This document shows positions 32,520-45,348 of a DNA stretch of 64,000 bases, one piece after another. The notes beneath the pieces are model-generated. The model saw only the letters and a program-made list of their open reading frames with translations. It did not search any database and had not been told where the DNA came from. Source of the stretch: Anopheles merus (lineage: Eukaryota > Arthropoda > Insecta > Diptera > Culicidae); NCBI RefSeq assembly GCF_017562075.2, contig NW_024427705.1:16507-80506 (forward strand), given 5' to 3'. Made by a program: the position numbers and the translations under genes. The first letter of the stretch is position 1. Every line of letters starts with the position of its first letter.

Positions 32520-33079
32520 GGTAGGCGGTTGTACGGTTACGTAGAGTTTTGTCGTCGTACATAAGACGGTTAAATAGAAAACTCGAGATTTAATATGGTT
32601 AAAAGTTTTACGAAATATACGAGCGCAAAACAGACACTCTCTTGACAGCGAAGCTGGCGAGCCGTACTTTGCCGGTCGCTGCAATAGACCATACCGCACG
32701 TGAGGTAACGGCTGTGTACGTGCTCTTGATGGAGACGGTTGTGTACGGCTGATAATCAGTGATAATACGACCGATCGAGGAAACTGTCACGGTACAGTAT
32801 GGCGGTTCCGGTTTAGTTACCGTTCTGCAGAAAAACATTCGACTTCTTATCTGAAATGGGCGTGTTCCGCGCCGTTACGTTCAAGGAAGCGTGCTCTGAC
32901 ATATTTTGTTTACGGTAGCGAGAGCGGTTACAATATCGGACATAATCAGCCGTACCGGCGAACTCGTTCGTTCCCGGGAACGTTCGCCGCGACGCTCATT
33001 TTCACTCATTCCATAGCCCTCTATGATCAACAATTAGAAAACCGTCTAGGGGGCCCTTTCCGTTTTAAGATCGAAGGCT
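32520..33079. other. Intergenic, no gene seen
   Basis: Moderately GC-rich, with CGTACGG/ACGGCTG motifs repeated loosely near 32680-32830. No gene supported. Confidence 0.4.
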
Positions 33080-33600
33080 TAAATTTCAGCCATGCAGCTG
33101 TTTGCATTATATAGCAGTTTTCTAGCAGCTATCTAACTGGGTACAATATACAGGTGGACTTATCCCAAGGTGTATAAATTTAGAACGCTGATTTTAAACG
33201 TTTCTGTTTCTGAATGAAGATTTCAAGATTATTTTGTATATTCGCCAAGCCTCCAGAAAGCTTGTTTGAACAAATGTTTTCAACCATCCTGTGAAAAAGT
33301 GATATTTTAATTTGGTTATAAAAACATGCTATGAGACCACCTGGAGTACATAAACTTTGATTCTGTAGTCCATTACCTGAACTCTTTATTTCACCTTGGG
33401 ATAAATGTAAACATCACCTTGTTTTGCCATTTTTCGAACAGGTATCCGAATCTAATTCTAGCTTTGAGGCTAGAATAATCTAGACTGAAAATTGCAAGCT
33501 AGTTTTGTATGTGGTTTTGTATGGAGTGTTTACATGATTTCAGCCTCCAACTGTCAAATTATATACAAAAAACTGACTAGAATCGTGAAGGGCTCCTAGG
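33080..33600 (+). repeat. Interspersed repeat, copy 2 (inverted relative to 1530-2040)
   Basis: Homologous over its length to 1530-2040 in reverse complement: GCAGCTGTTTGCATTATATAG at the left, GGTTATAAAAA.ATGCTATGAGACCACCTGG in the middle, and TTTCAGCCTCCAACTGTCAAA plus GACTAGAATCGTGAAGG at the right. Confidence 0.65.
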
Positions 33601-35100
33601 TTTTGTTCGGCTCAATCTAGTGGTACAACCCTGTCCACTCATGATCGACGAATGTTTTTCGACGGATGAGTTCACCGGTACGGCTGAATATTTTCATCAC
33701 TCAAATTTATACATTTTTTACGGTCAAATTATGTAAGAAATCAATATTATAGATGTATTTCTTACTATTCATATGAAAACAGCTTCAAAACTAAGTTCCA
33801 TTTATATTATACACAGTTTTTGAGGTATCTTTGTTTACCTACCTTTCTCGTAATGCGTGTATTGCGTCGGCGAAAGTCAAATGCTTTCAAAGAGTAGTAT
33901 TCTATGAGTCAGTTGACAAAATTTGACAACTCTATCAGTCGAACTCTAACCACCATGGCCAAAAAGTGAACCAACTTCGTTTAGAAGCGTGCGTGATCAA
34001 AGGACAGGAAACTTAGAGGAATCTCGTTTCTGCTGCTTACTTTTTGTAAAAACCGTAAGACGTTAGGATCAGTTCCAGGATCAGGTTCATGACTAATTAT
34101 AACACCTATTCGATAATGGAATCAGTTCAAGCACAAGAATAAGTTCTATAAAATTTCAGGTTCGACATGGGTTCGGGATTAGTCCCAGCATAGGTATGAA
34201 TTATAAAACATTTTCTCTTAATGCATCACTTGGAATTAAAAATCACATGGAATTTGCGTTGTCTTTTAAGAAATCCATTGCACGCACTTTATTATATATC
34301 CCAGAAATTATCTTGAATAACATAACCCTGTAACCGGGGCAAATTAACTTGTGGTATAAAATTGAATAAGTTTTATCATAATATCGCAGTCTTTAATAAC
34401 TTTCGTACAAAAAAAGTGCAATCTGAACACGAGTAACGTTCAGATGTGGTAGCTGGCTTCCGTATAGCTTCGATGAAAAAGAATATGAAGGATTGTCAGG
34501 AGATATGTGTTGTGGACAGACCGCTGCCTCATCCTGAGGGCTCACTGTTAACAGCAGGACCAGTCGTCCTCTCCCCGCATTACGTGCGTGTGTTTATTGT
34601 ATTACCCATACCAAAGATAGTGATAAAATATATATTCTGTTTGTGCCGTACACCACCGTCTTTATGTCTGTTTTGTGCGGACACAACAATATGAAATTCA
34701 AATACGTGTGCTATCAGTAGAATAAGAGTCTTACATTGTAGAAGGATTTGTCCATTGTGCGATTAAATGAGCGTGGATATCAACACAGCTAGTGATACAA
34801 AACGGAGATTTAAAACTGTTAATTCTACTTTTTTAATGGTTTTCACTTACTTATTTATCTGCAGTGAACTCATTAGTACTTGATTCGAGTTAAAGCAATG
34901 TCACAAATTGAATTTTGCTGTAAGTATCCACGTGTTTTGGCTTACAGCCACAATTGGTACAGCTATGGCGAATTGCTAGGAACACTATAGCCATAACTAG
35001 TGATGCAATTTTTAATCAAAATTTTCTATTATTTTGATAAACACTGAGTCAAAATAAAAAAATACTCTGGTGTTATACACATTACAGTCTTTAAGAAAAC
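33601..35100. other. Intergenic, no gene recognised
   Basis: AT-rich. Near 34070-34200 there is loose GGTTC/GGATCAG repetition. The 82-codon frame at 34446 has no motif. No feature supported. Confidence 0.4.
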
Positions 35101-35115
35101 ATACAGGGAAACTGT

Positions 35116-36189
35116 TTGGAACTTTTGGAATCCCGGCCAAACTGATAAGGCTAGTTAGAATATGACTATGACCAACGTCACATGCCAGGTGAGGGTGGAT
35201 GGAAAACTCTCAGGACCTTTTGCTACCACCAAAGGTCTGCGCCAGGGGGACGGGCTTGCTTGTCTCTTATTCAACCTGGCGCTAGAGAGAGCCATCCGTG
35301 ACTCGAGGGTGGAGACTACGGGAACCATCTTCTATAAGTCAACCCAGATCCTGGCATACGCTGATGATATAGACATCATTGGTCTGCGGCTCTCCTATGT
35401 AGCAGAAGCCTACCAAGGGATCGAGCAGGCGGCAGAGAAGCTCGGATTGCAGATAAACGAGGCAAAGACCAAACTGATGGTGGCAACATCAGCGGGCCCG
35501 CCAACAAATAATCAGAATCTACGTAGGCATGACGTGCAGATAGGTGAACGCACTTTTGAAGTCGTCCCACAATTCACCTATCTGGGATCAAAGGTCAGCA
35601 ACGACAATAGCATGGAAGCTGAGTTGCGCGCAAGGATGCTGGCTGCCAACCGGTCATTCTACAGCCTGAAAAAGCAGTTTACCTCAAAGAACCTGTCGCG
35701 ACGGACGAAGCTGGAACTATATACTACCTATATAGTTCCGGTATTCACATACGCCTCTGAGACATGGACACTGTCAAAATCTGACGAAACCCTCTTAGCC
35801 GCGTTCGAGAGGAAGATGCTCAGAAGGATACTTGGCCCCGTATGTGTGGAAGGACAATGGAGGAGCCGCTATAATGACGAGCTATACGAGATGTACGGCG
35901 ACCTCACTGTCGTGCAGCGTATCAAGCTCGCCAGGCTCTGGTGGGCTGGCCATGTTATACGCATGGAAACGGACGACCCTGCCCGTAAAGTCTTTTTAGG
36001 CCGTCCACAAGGACAGAGGAGGCGTGGTAGGCCAAATTGAGGTGGCAAGATGGCGTGGAGGCGTCCGCCATTAAGGCCGGGATAACGGACTGGCAGATGA
36101 AGGCGCGAGACCGTGAGCGGTTTCGGACACTCCTGAGGCAGGCCAAGACCGCAAAGCGGTTGTAGCGCCGGATAAGTAAGTAAGTAAGT
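35116..36189 (+). pseudogene. RTE LINE, second copy, strongly 5'-truncated
   Basis: Homologous to the 3' kilobase of 5287-8129 with only a few percent difference by eye. It is flanked by a perfect 13-bp duplication ACAGGGAAACTGT (35103-35115, 36190-36202) and ends in (TAAG)n. Codons 35162-36040 keep GLRQGDGLACLLF and AYADDIDIIGL. A 2-bp insertion near 35161 and a 1-bp loss in GGCCC near 36032 break the frame relative to the other copy, and some seven extra bases precede the homology. Confidence 0.9.
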
Positions 36190-36636
36190 ACAGGGAAACT
36201 GTACCAGTATTCGGCAGTGTACCTGTTTTCGGCAGGGTAACTAAAAACGTGTAATTACGCAAAAACGCGTTGAAATTTGTTCCAATACATACTTTTTAAA
36301 TAGAGATATGGTCATTTGTTACTCATATACGAAGTTTCAAATCATTTCTTTGCATATTTTTCAAAATATAAAACAAAATGTGCAGAGTTCACAATTTTTC
36401 TGCAGATTTGCTGTCAGCCAATAGATCGGCAGGTTTCGTTATTAAGAGAACCAGAACAGTAAACTAATAAAAGTATGATTTTTATTAAAGATCCTATGGT
36501 TGTAGAATTTATTCTAGCCCGTTTACTGCCGAAAATAGGTACACGGTAAATGTTGATTTTTGACAGATAACTGCTGTGGGTGCCTTCAGAAACTTGAAAG
36601 AATAACACACTTTTGATTTTGCTGCATATACGCTTA

Positions 36637-37979
36637 GGGGAGGGTAGGTAAAGACGGACACTGCGGGTAAGACTGTCACTTCTCAAAAATGCATGAAAAA
36701 GGTAATTTTTGAGAAATTCAACAATGTTGAATTCAAACTGAAGGTTAAACAACACATTTGAGAACATTTTTCGTGTAATATATGCGAAATTGGTTAAATT
36801 CATGAACAAAACAAATTTTTAATCGTGCGCACTTTTGTGGATCTAATTTGATTACTGCGGGTGTTAAGCTCTGTAACTTGCATTGTATATATTTTTGAAA
36901 GTTTTATTACATGAAAAATTTGTCATGATTGTTAAGCAAAAAACTGGCGAAAGAACGATAATGAAAGAATTAAAAAATCTTGTTTTCTGCTGGTTTAAAC
37001 ATCCTGACACCAAAGCAGGAAAGACGGACTCTTTGTCATAGGGAAAGATGGACACCGAATTTGTTGAGCTATTTTACTTCTTATATCAATTGGTGATGAA
37101 TATATGTATTTCTTCAAACACCTTAAATAAGGGTATTTTGAAGATATGAACCATTACGCAACTATAAAAAAGTAATAAATAAGCGAGAAATGAAACACCG
37201 GTCAAAATAGCAGTCATGTGTTATGATACTACTCGTTCGACGCTGATGAGGCGCTTCACGAAATCCAATGCTTTCTCACGACTTGGACAACTTTAATTAA
37301 AAAAAAGATAAAGTACTGATATCAAATCGTTCAGGAATAGATGAAAGATTCTATGGGTTTACAGATATCAAAAAGTTCAATCTTCAATGTAAGAAACTGC
37401 TGGACCTATTAACAAGTCCCTCAAATAGCAGTGGTCGAGGACTTTCCGCGGAATAATTTCCTAAAGCGAAGTTTTAAATTGTTGTTCTGTAAGCTGGTGC
37501 AACGTCTACTGTTAGTGCCCGATGTTAAAAAAGATGCCTTAAATTCTGTATTTTACGTTCTATTACAAGCGCCGCTTAGAATTCCTAAATTCACAGCTGA
37601 ATGAATCGTCGTTGCAATTGGCCAAGAATTGGTTTATAAACGTACCAGGCCGTGGAAAGCGGTAGAATTTTCATAAAATACTGTAAAACTCTCAATTTCC
37701 AACGTTTTCTAAAGGTGTTGATCTTAGCCTTCATGGTGTCCATCTTTCCCGTATCAGGTGTCCGTCTTACCCGAACATTTTAAAACTGCACGAAAAAAAT
37801 CATGTTTTTCATTCATGAAAAAAACGAAAAAAAATCGATGGAAACTTAAAAGTTTCAACACATTTTCTGATAAAGCATGAGTGTATGATTATGTATGCAC
37901 ATTTTCAGGGTCGTTGCACCTATATATCCTTAGATTTTTACCATTTTCCTTAACGTGTCCGTCTTTACCTACCTTCCCC
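36637..37979. mobile_element. DNA element B (GGGGAGGGTAGG ends), nested in element A
   Basis: Terminal inverted repeats of about 24 bp with one mismatch (GGGGAGGGTAGGTAAAGACG against GGGGAAGGTAGGTAAAGACG), with TA at both borders (36635-36636, 37980-37981). GGACAC.../AAGACGGAC motifs recur below both ends (near 37020, 37740). It is 1343 bp with no transposase frame. TA target choice suggests the Tc1/mariner superfamily or a relative. Confidence 0.82.
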
Positions 37980-38425
37980 TACTTTGTTTGCAACTCACAT
38001 TAAAGTGACTGTAAACATTTCCAGCAAAATGCCCAAAATGGGCAACATAAAATGAATAATTTAAGTACTTTTCAACACCACTCTTAAGAAAGTGAGAGTG
38101 TAAAACTGTTTTTAACATTTTTGGCCTATTGGCATTAATTAAAACATTTGCTGACCCGTATTCTCGTTGCTGAAAATAGGAGCACAGCCTGCCGAAAATA
38201 GGACCAAACTGCCGAAAATAGGAACAAAATCAGTGTTGAAATTTTCACGAATATCTTTAAAAATATATTAGAATCAGCAAATAAAAAATATCACAACATA
38301 ATACGATAGTTTATCGTTCAAAATAATGTAACTTTCATTCAAAATAATAAAAATTGTAGGTGTACCAGCAGTTTTAGTGAAACTGCTGCACTAACCTGCC
38401 CAATACTGGAACATTTACCCTATAC

Positions 38426-38700
38426 ATTTAAAATTTTAACCAATACCTATTTTTACAGGTGTAAAACCGGTATCTTGATGACATACTATAGCCATAATGA
38501 ACCGCAAAACCCCGAACCCGTTGATGAGTACCGCAAAAAAAATGTCAACCCCCCCCAAAAAATAGAATATAGGTTTAGGGATACTCATACGACTCCGATT
38601 ATACATCCAGAAGTCATAACTGCAGCTCTCTTAAACACGCTTGATTGTGTGATCGATTTTTCCCAGCCCCATGTATCTGACGAAGCGGTCATGAAAGCTT
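38426..38700. other. Flank, no gene supported
   Basis: A 75-codon frame (38475-38702) runs into the LINE fragment that follows. It has an IHPEV..ALL.TLD.VIDFS look that could be decayed ORF2 linker sequence. Confidence 0.3.
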
Positions 38701-40718
38701 AAGATATACCACTAAGCCGGGCCGGATGGAATTCCTGCTATCATCTTAAGTCGATGCTGTGAATCCATAGCGCTTATACTCAAAAAAAAAAAATTCAACC
38801 ATTCACTTCGTCTTGGCACAATCCCAACTATCTGGAAGCGATCTTGGATTGTCCCGATAATTAAGAAAGGTGATAAAACACGGACAACTAACTACAGAGG
38901 CGTCACATCTCATGTCACCTGCGCATAGCAGGTGCAAAAGTATTCGAAAAAATAGTTCATATTAACCTACTCGCTTTGTCACAGCACTATGTAAGCCAGC
39001 AGCAGCATGGTTTTGTTCCGAAGCGATCCACCGTAACCAATCTTGTTGAGTTCGCATCCCAATGTCTTCGAAATATGGATAGCCGACTACAAACAGACGT
39101 TATTTATACCGTCATAAATGCTGCATTTGATACGATAGACTATAATATATTATTAGCAAAACTTGCAAAATTTGAGATCAGAGCAAACGTGCTGGACTGG
39201 CTCCAATCATACCTAGTGGGGCGAACTTATGCTGTGGCGTTTGAGCATAACTTCTCTCAACCTTTCGTTGGGCTATCGGGAGTTCCCCAGTGTAGCAACC
39301 TGGGTCCGCTGCTATTTACGTTGTTCATTAAGGATGTGTCGTTTATCCTACCTACAGATAAACACCTGATGTTCGCCGACGACTTAAAAATATTTATGGC
39401 AATACGAGACTACTCTGATCGCGAAGAACTTCAGCAGCATATACAAACCATTCACCGTTGGTGCACACGTAATCATCTGCAGTTATGTGTCGACAAATGC
39501 CGAGTCCTATCATTTATTATAGCTTGCGAGCCTTCTCGGTAAAGCTACAACATTGATGGAAATCGTATTTAAACCGTTAAACTTATTAGGGATCTTGGAT
39601 TCATATTTGAAACTGACCTTTAATCATCATGCAGAGGAAATTATAAACCGTGGCAACCAGGATAGGATAGGATTAGGATTGGTTCAACGAGTGGTTAGAG
39701 ATTTTGGGGACCCAATGTTTGTAAAGGCTGTGTATTGCAGTATAGTGCGTTTAGTGATTGAATATGCGCAGGTTGTTTTTGGAAGCCATCTTTTCAGCGC
39801 TTATCTGACCGCATCGAGTCAATACAATGCAGACTCACCCGTTATGCTTTGCGTCTTCTCCCATGGCAACCAGGCAGTCAATATCCATCCTTTGAAGCAC
39901 GCCTAAAGCTTCTTGGGTTAAAAAAAAACTCAGTGACAGGCGTCGTATAGCGCAGCAAATGTTTGTTGGAAGTCTCCTAACGGGGACCATCGACTGTCCA
40001 TCCCTACTTCATCGACTGGACATCTATGCTCCAACGGCCCCTCTACGCCCGCGACCTCTGCTTAATGTCCCTCGTCGTCGAACGAACTATGGAGACACTC
40101 AGGAGAACCTATAATATCTATGTTCAGGGCTTACAACGAAGTCTACAATTTTTTCGATTTTGGTGCGTCTCTAAAGTCGTTTAAAGATAACATTTGCGCC
40201 AGGATGTAGTCGAGTTTTGATTGTAACCTAAGTTAAGTTTACACCTGTAGCAACCAGAGCGCCATCTGGTGCGCACACCTAGAACTACTGACCAAAAATG
40301 ATTAACGGGCTAGTTAGGCAGGGACTGCACACAAAGCTAGAGCAAGACAAGCAGTGGTAGCATGCTTCACCGCAGCTATAAAAACGGTGGCTTGCTCCCT
40401 ACACGTTCTCTCTCGTCCTAAACGTTTCAAGGCCAGCACGCGCATATCCGTCCGGCTTAACCAATACACTCTCTTCTCCTGTAACTCTCGATCGAGTAAC
40501 ATCTAATTTCGCGTTTCTCCGGAATTCACCGTTCTGCGGATTAGTGCTTGTAAAATTTACGAATAAACCGAACTTTTGTGAAACGTAGATCGCAAAGCGT
40601 GTTGTGTATTCATTATTTAAAAAAGTAGGGACCACATTTGTGGCGCCCCTAAACACTTAATAAAATTCATCAGGACTGTAACTGTAAATTCAATAAAGAT
40701 TTAATAATAATAATAATA
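38701..40718 (+). pseudogene. CR1-clade (T1/Q-like) LINE fragment
   Basis: RT motifs in several frames: WKRSWIVPIIKKGDKT near 38837, QQHGFVPKRSTVTNLVEFA (39000), IYTVINAAFDTIDYNIL (Lys lost from the usual DLKAAFD), SGVPQCSNLGPLLFTLF and LMFADDLKIFM (catalytic pair near 39370). The C-terminal YAPTAPLRPRPLL and RRTNYGD blocks are near 40030-40090. The 3' untranslated part continues after a 408-bp LTR insertion and ends in AATAAAGATT(TAA)n at about 40690-40720. Frame-broken, not functional. Confidence 0.82.
40245..40652 (+). mobile_element. Probable solo LTR inside the CR1 3' untranslated region
   Basis: A 408-bp insertion flanked by ACAC (40241-40244, 40653-40656). It starts (C)TGTAGCAACCAGAGCGCC, has a TATA box TATAAAAA at 40377 and an AATAAA at 40562, and ends with TTTGTGGCGCCCC. 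That is the U3-R-U5 layout of an LTR retrotransposon, perhaps Ty3/gypsy type. Removing it rejoins the LINE 3' end plausibly. The exact ends do not follow the TG...CA rule perfectly. Confidence 0.55.
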
Positions 40719-40721
40719 ATA

Positions 40722-41096
<375 letters not shown>

Positions 41097-41199
41097 TTGG
41101 TACACTTACCCTAAACTAGAAATATTTTAAATAGAATTTCAAAATAGAAATTCAAATCCATTTGTTTTGGGATTTTTTTATGTATTTATATATTTATTA

Positions 41200-41725
41200 T
41201 GTATAAAATTGAGTCCAGCAAACGTCGGTTAAACCCTCTTAAAACTAGATACAAACACGAATGGCGGAATCTTGTTAGCATATTTGATGAGGTAGCTATT
41301 GGATAAAGCGCAGCCGCGCCCTGAAGACATTGATGGTCTCGTGGAAGTCGAAATATTCGAAGAAGCTGTTCTTGATGCAGGACATTGCCGTTATTGGTTC
41401 ATAAAATCCGTATCCTGTGTACCTAAATAGCTGTCTTAAAAAGTATCTGTGTCGTGTTGTATGCCTATGGACGTTCAGTATTATTCAGTTTTTCGAGAAT
41501 TGTGGGCGCATCAATGTTGTCTTGGAGCACTCCAGCGACAAACAGTGTTTTTACATTTTTCCTCGTGATCCCGAGTGTCTCTAACACGAGAAGTAAGCAA
41601 TGTGACTCGTAGGATCACTCCACGGCAATAGCCGAAGTGCGTAAGGAGTAATTTTTCTTTGCACAGACTCGATACTGTTCTTCCAAATCTCCGCGTGGGG
41701 ACATGGCACAATACTACAATACTCC
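41200..41725 (-). pseudogene. CR1-type LINE C-terminal fragment
   Basis: Minus-strand translation gives a YALRLLPW-like block, a decayed I.AP..LE segment and then an FFEYFDFHETINVFRARLR block near 41300-41370. This fits the C-terminus of T1/Q-type ORF2. Several stops and shifts. The left edge of a foldback MITE lies just downstream in plus coordinates. Confidence 0.6.
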
Positions 41726-41761
41726 GAGATTGGCGTGACTAATGCACAATATAACGTTTTA

Positions 41762-42216
41762 CAGGGTTTTCGAGGATTATATAGACATGTTCAGCAGGTT
41801 GTAGATTCGTTCAGGCATATAATAGACTCTTTCAGCGAGATATATAATTGTTCGGAAGTAAGCGTTGCCATGTTCGGTTATACTGTAGAGCTGTCACTTT
41901 CGTACCCCTTGGACTGCAACTTGCATCATTCTCATCAGGAGGTAAACAAACGGTTTTCGAAAAAATATGCTTTTTTCAACTAATTTATGTATTAAACAGC
42001 TTGGGGATTGATTATTTGCTACTTTTATGCTATTTAAGAATGAAAAATTGAATGCTGCGGCACAGGGTGTAAACAAACAAATGACAACACTACAGAATCG
42101 CTGAACATGTCAACGCCTACTTCCGAACAATTCTATATCTCGCTGAAAGAGTCTATTATATGCCTGAACGAATCTACAACTCGCTGAACATGTCTATATA
42201 ATCCTCGAAACCCCTG
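41762..42216. mobile_element. Foldback MITE with about 115-bp inverted repeats
   Basis: The first 115 bp (CAGGGTTTTCGAGGATTATA...) and the reverse complement of the last 115 bp (CAGGGGTTTCGAGGATTATA...) agree at roughly 95 percent by eye. TA flanks both ends (41760-41761, 42217-42218). The 455-bp element is non-coding; its central 220 bp are unique. Confidence 0.88.
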
Positions 42217-42219
42217 TAA

Positions 42220-42819
<600 letters not shown>

Positions 42820-43694
42820 ATCTCGTGTCACGGTGTTTGTTGCGAGCAACCTCCGAATCGGCTGGATTATTTTCAACGAAACTTTGCATATACCTTATGG
42901 TGGTATGAGAATAGGTTTTAAGACTCACATCATTTTCAGAAGTTCCACTAAACTTAATTTATTAGCAATTTTCTAATCCCATGCCAAAAGCAGTATTGTT
43001 GTTGTTACAGCGCTTTGACACTCGGTGTTAAGTGCAGTTCAGACTGGTGTTAAAACCCCGCAAGCAAATTCGAGCAGTTTGTGAGCTCGCACGAGGCCTC
43101 GCAATCGCGATAGCTTTTTATCTTATCTTAATTTGATTGTCTTTAGATTTTCTTAATTTGACAGTTCTTATGCTAATTTGACACATCAAATGTCGAACTC
43201 AAAATAAATTCTCTTTACGTCAAATTTTAAAAACCATTTAAAATAGCACAAAATTTAAATTTTTCAGTTGAAATCAGATCAACTAACTAATTTAATGGCC
43301 AAAACCTACCCCTTCGAGTAGAATGATACAAAAATGAGCTATAATTTGACCGAAAACATCGAAATTTGACTTACGCTAATATTAGAGATACGCAATTGCC
43401 TCCAGTCCGCATTAATAGCATATATCATGATGGGCCTGTATATGAAGTATGGTATATATGGGTCCAATAAACTCCGTGGTAAACCAAAAACTCAGTGGTA
43501 CCCAGGCGGATGATTGCAGATCTTTATTACCTACTGTTATTACGACCAATAAGAAGAATCGAAGCTTTGGGATAAAATCATAGTAATCATTGTAATCGTT
43601 GTTTTGTACTCCTTGGATTGCAAATTGTTCTATTTTAAATTAAAACGAGACATTAATTTTATCCCGTGTGAAACCGGCTAAAACAGCTAGTATA
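42820..43694. other. Intergenic, no gene seen
   Basis: AT-rich. AATTTGAC motifs recur at 43125-43380 in both orientations, possibly a decayed MITE. No gene supported. Confidence 0.4.
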
Positions 43695-43696
43695 TA

Positions 43697-44414
43697 CAGG
43701 GTGTTCGAGATAAATTTGACAGTTTCTGAGGGAAAAGGTAAGGAATTTTTATCAAATTTATGTGAAATATTAAAAAAAAATATTTCTACAAAGTTTAGCT
43801 TACCATGTTTGCCGCATTTTTTATTCGAAGTACCCCCCCTCCGCGTCGATGGCCGCCTGCACCCGCTTCCGGAACCGCGCGCAAGCCCGGACAACCATGT
43901 CTCTGGGATGGCCGCAAACACGGCCTTTATTCTGGCCACCAGCTCCGCTTTGGTATTGCAGGACGCCCTGTTGGTGTCCCGCTCAACTGTGCCCCACACA
44001 AAGTAATCCATAGGATTAAGGTCAGGGGAGCTGGGTGGCCAAACGTCGGTGCTGGTGTATCGGTCGAAATTGGCAGTGAGCCATTGGCGTGTTTTTACGG
44101 CCGTATGGCATGGTGCAGAATCCTGCTGCCAAACGTACGGCCGCCCATTGGCCACCGTATTGTTTTTACGGTGTTCAGCGAATACATCGCCGCCTTCCGA
44201 ATTTCGGCATTCGTATGGCCGGCACGAACCATCATAACACACGTTACGCGCTTTTACAATTCGGACGGGTTCCACATATTTTTTTTTACACATTTTTTAC
44301 ACTTGTTCGCACAACTTTTAGCAATCGAATGACATATCAATCATTTCGATACGTCAACTCAACCCTGAGATATAAACCCAAAGGCCAGGTGTCAAATTTA
44401 TCTCGAACACCCTG
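43697..44414 (-). mobile_element. maT-type (DD37D) mariner relative, internally deleted
   Basis: Perfect 25-bp terminal inverted repeats starting CAGGGTGTTCGAGATAAATT, flanked by TA (43695-43696, 44415-44416). The minus strand encodes only the catalytic C-terminal half of the transposase: WQQDSAPCHTAVKT (Asp at about 44116) and WPPSSPDLNPMDYFVWG. Counting from the QQD Asp to the MDY Asp gives 37 residues between them, the DD37D spacing. The N-terminal DNA-binding half and first catalytic Asp are missing, so a 718-bp deletion derivative. The open frame 44293-43640 runs through the end of the element. Confidence 0.88.
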
Positions 44415-44429
44415 TATATATAACCGACG

Positions 44430-44890
44430 GACCATCATGTCTAATCGGCAACCTTATAATTAAATTAAGGAGCATATAAATAAACCTCTAGTTATAAGCA
44501 AACATTAAATGTGACGTAGACGCAATTTCTCCTTGAAAGTGGAAGTAGACATACTAAAATCGAACAAATCTAACACTTCATTGAACTCGAGGGACATACG
44601 TATAATAGAGTGTCCCTGGCTATGGTTGTTGCGGGTACGCGGTACACGGAGAAGGAAATAAGATCTAAGAATCCGACAGGGAGTGAACAAATTGATGCTG
44701 GCTAGTAATGCCGGGGAATCGATCTCTCCGTTATCTGTACCGTTTGCGACTCAATCAATCGAGTGGTACACACGTAGCAACAGTGGATGTGGTACAGCAG
44801 TGTACTTCACGCCACTCAATAAAGTGCAACGAACTATTGCATCGTTCTGGTGCTACAGTAGCCAAATCCAAGGGTGTGTTAGTATGTGAG
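44430..44890 (-). pseudogene. CR1-type LINE C-terminal fragment
   Basis: The minus-strand frame 44690-44505 reads LRVPRTRNNHSQGHSI...FNEVLDLFDFSMSTSTFKEKLR. This matches the R.NYG..EP......F......FDF..S...F...L pattern at the end of T1/Q-type ORF2. Upstream frames are decayed. Confidence 0.6.
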
Positions 44891-44899
44891 TGGGCTCTT

Positions 44900-45345
44900 T
44901 ATGTTTACTAAGCCGAATCTCCACGGACTGAAATTAAACAAAATATTATCTAAACGATGTGAACAAATGCACACAGGTTGTAAAGGTATGAAGGGAACGC
45001 TGAACCACTGTTCCAGAAAACCACTTTCCAGGCATACCGATAAAAAAGAAGCACACGCGACGCGACACAGCATCTTCAAAGAACTCACACAGGACACACA
45101 GGCCAGGACATGACATCTGAATGAATTACCCAAATCGGAGCTGGAAATATAGCAACACGCTGTTATGGTTCTGGAGAATGGAAAATTGGATGAGTTTTCC
45201 TTAATCCACAGGTTACCATCTAGTTACCAGCCGCATTGTGTATTGTGTCAAGTTGCAGTTTCGATCGTATTACACATATCAGCATCACCCCACCAACGGC
45301 TATATACCTAGGCTACTATAATGCATACAGTAAATTAGCTCTTGT
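44900..45345. other. Intergenic, no gene supported
   Basis: Overlapping frames of 75-84 codons on both strands near 44880-45130 have no recognisable motif. Confidence 0.35.
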
Positions 45346-45348
45346 TTA

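Larger units (their letters stand above)
35105..38421. mobile_element. DNA element A, copy with two nested insertions
   Basis: The ends read AGGGAAACTGTACCAG (left, split by the RTE) and the inverted CTGGAACATTTACCCT (right). Both are flanked by ATAC (35101-35104, 38422-38425). Subterminal TGCCGAAAATAGG motifs in both orientations match the intact copy at 52736-53804. It is interrupted by the RTE insertion at 35116-36189 and by element B at 36637-37979. Without these it would be about 0.9 kb. No transposase is encoded. Confidence 0.82.

Noticed and set aside
35162..36040. Independent gene of 292 codons
   Set aside because: It is the 3' part of an RTE copy bounded by target duplications, with both frame ends made by indels.
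43668..44463. Plus-strand frames across the maT element
   Set aside because: The transposase motifs are on the minus strand; the plus frames have no features.
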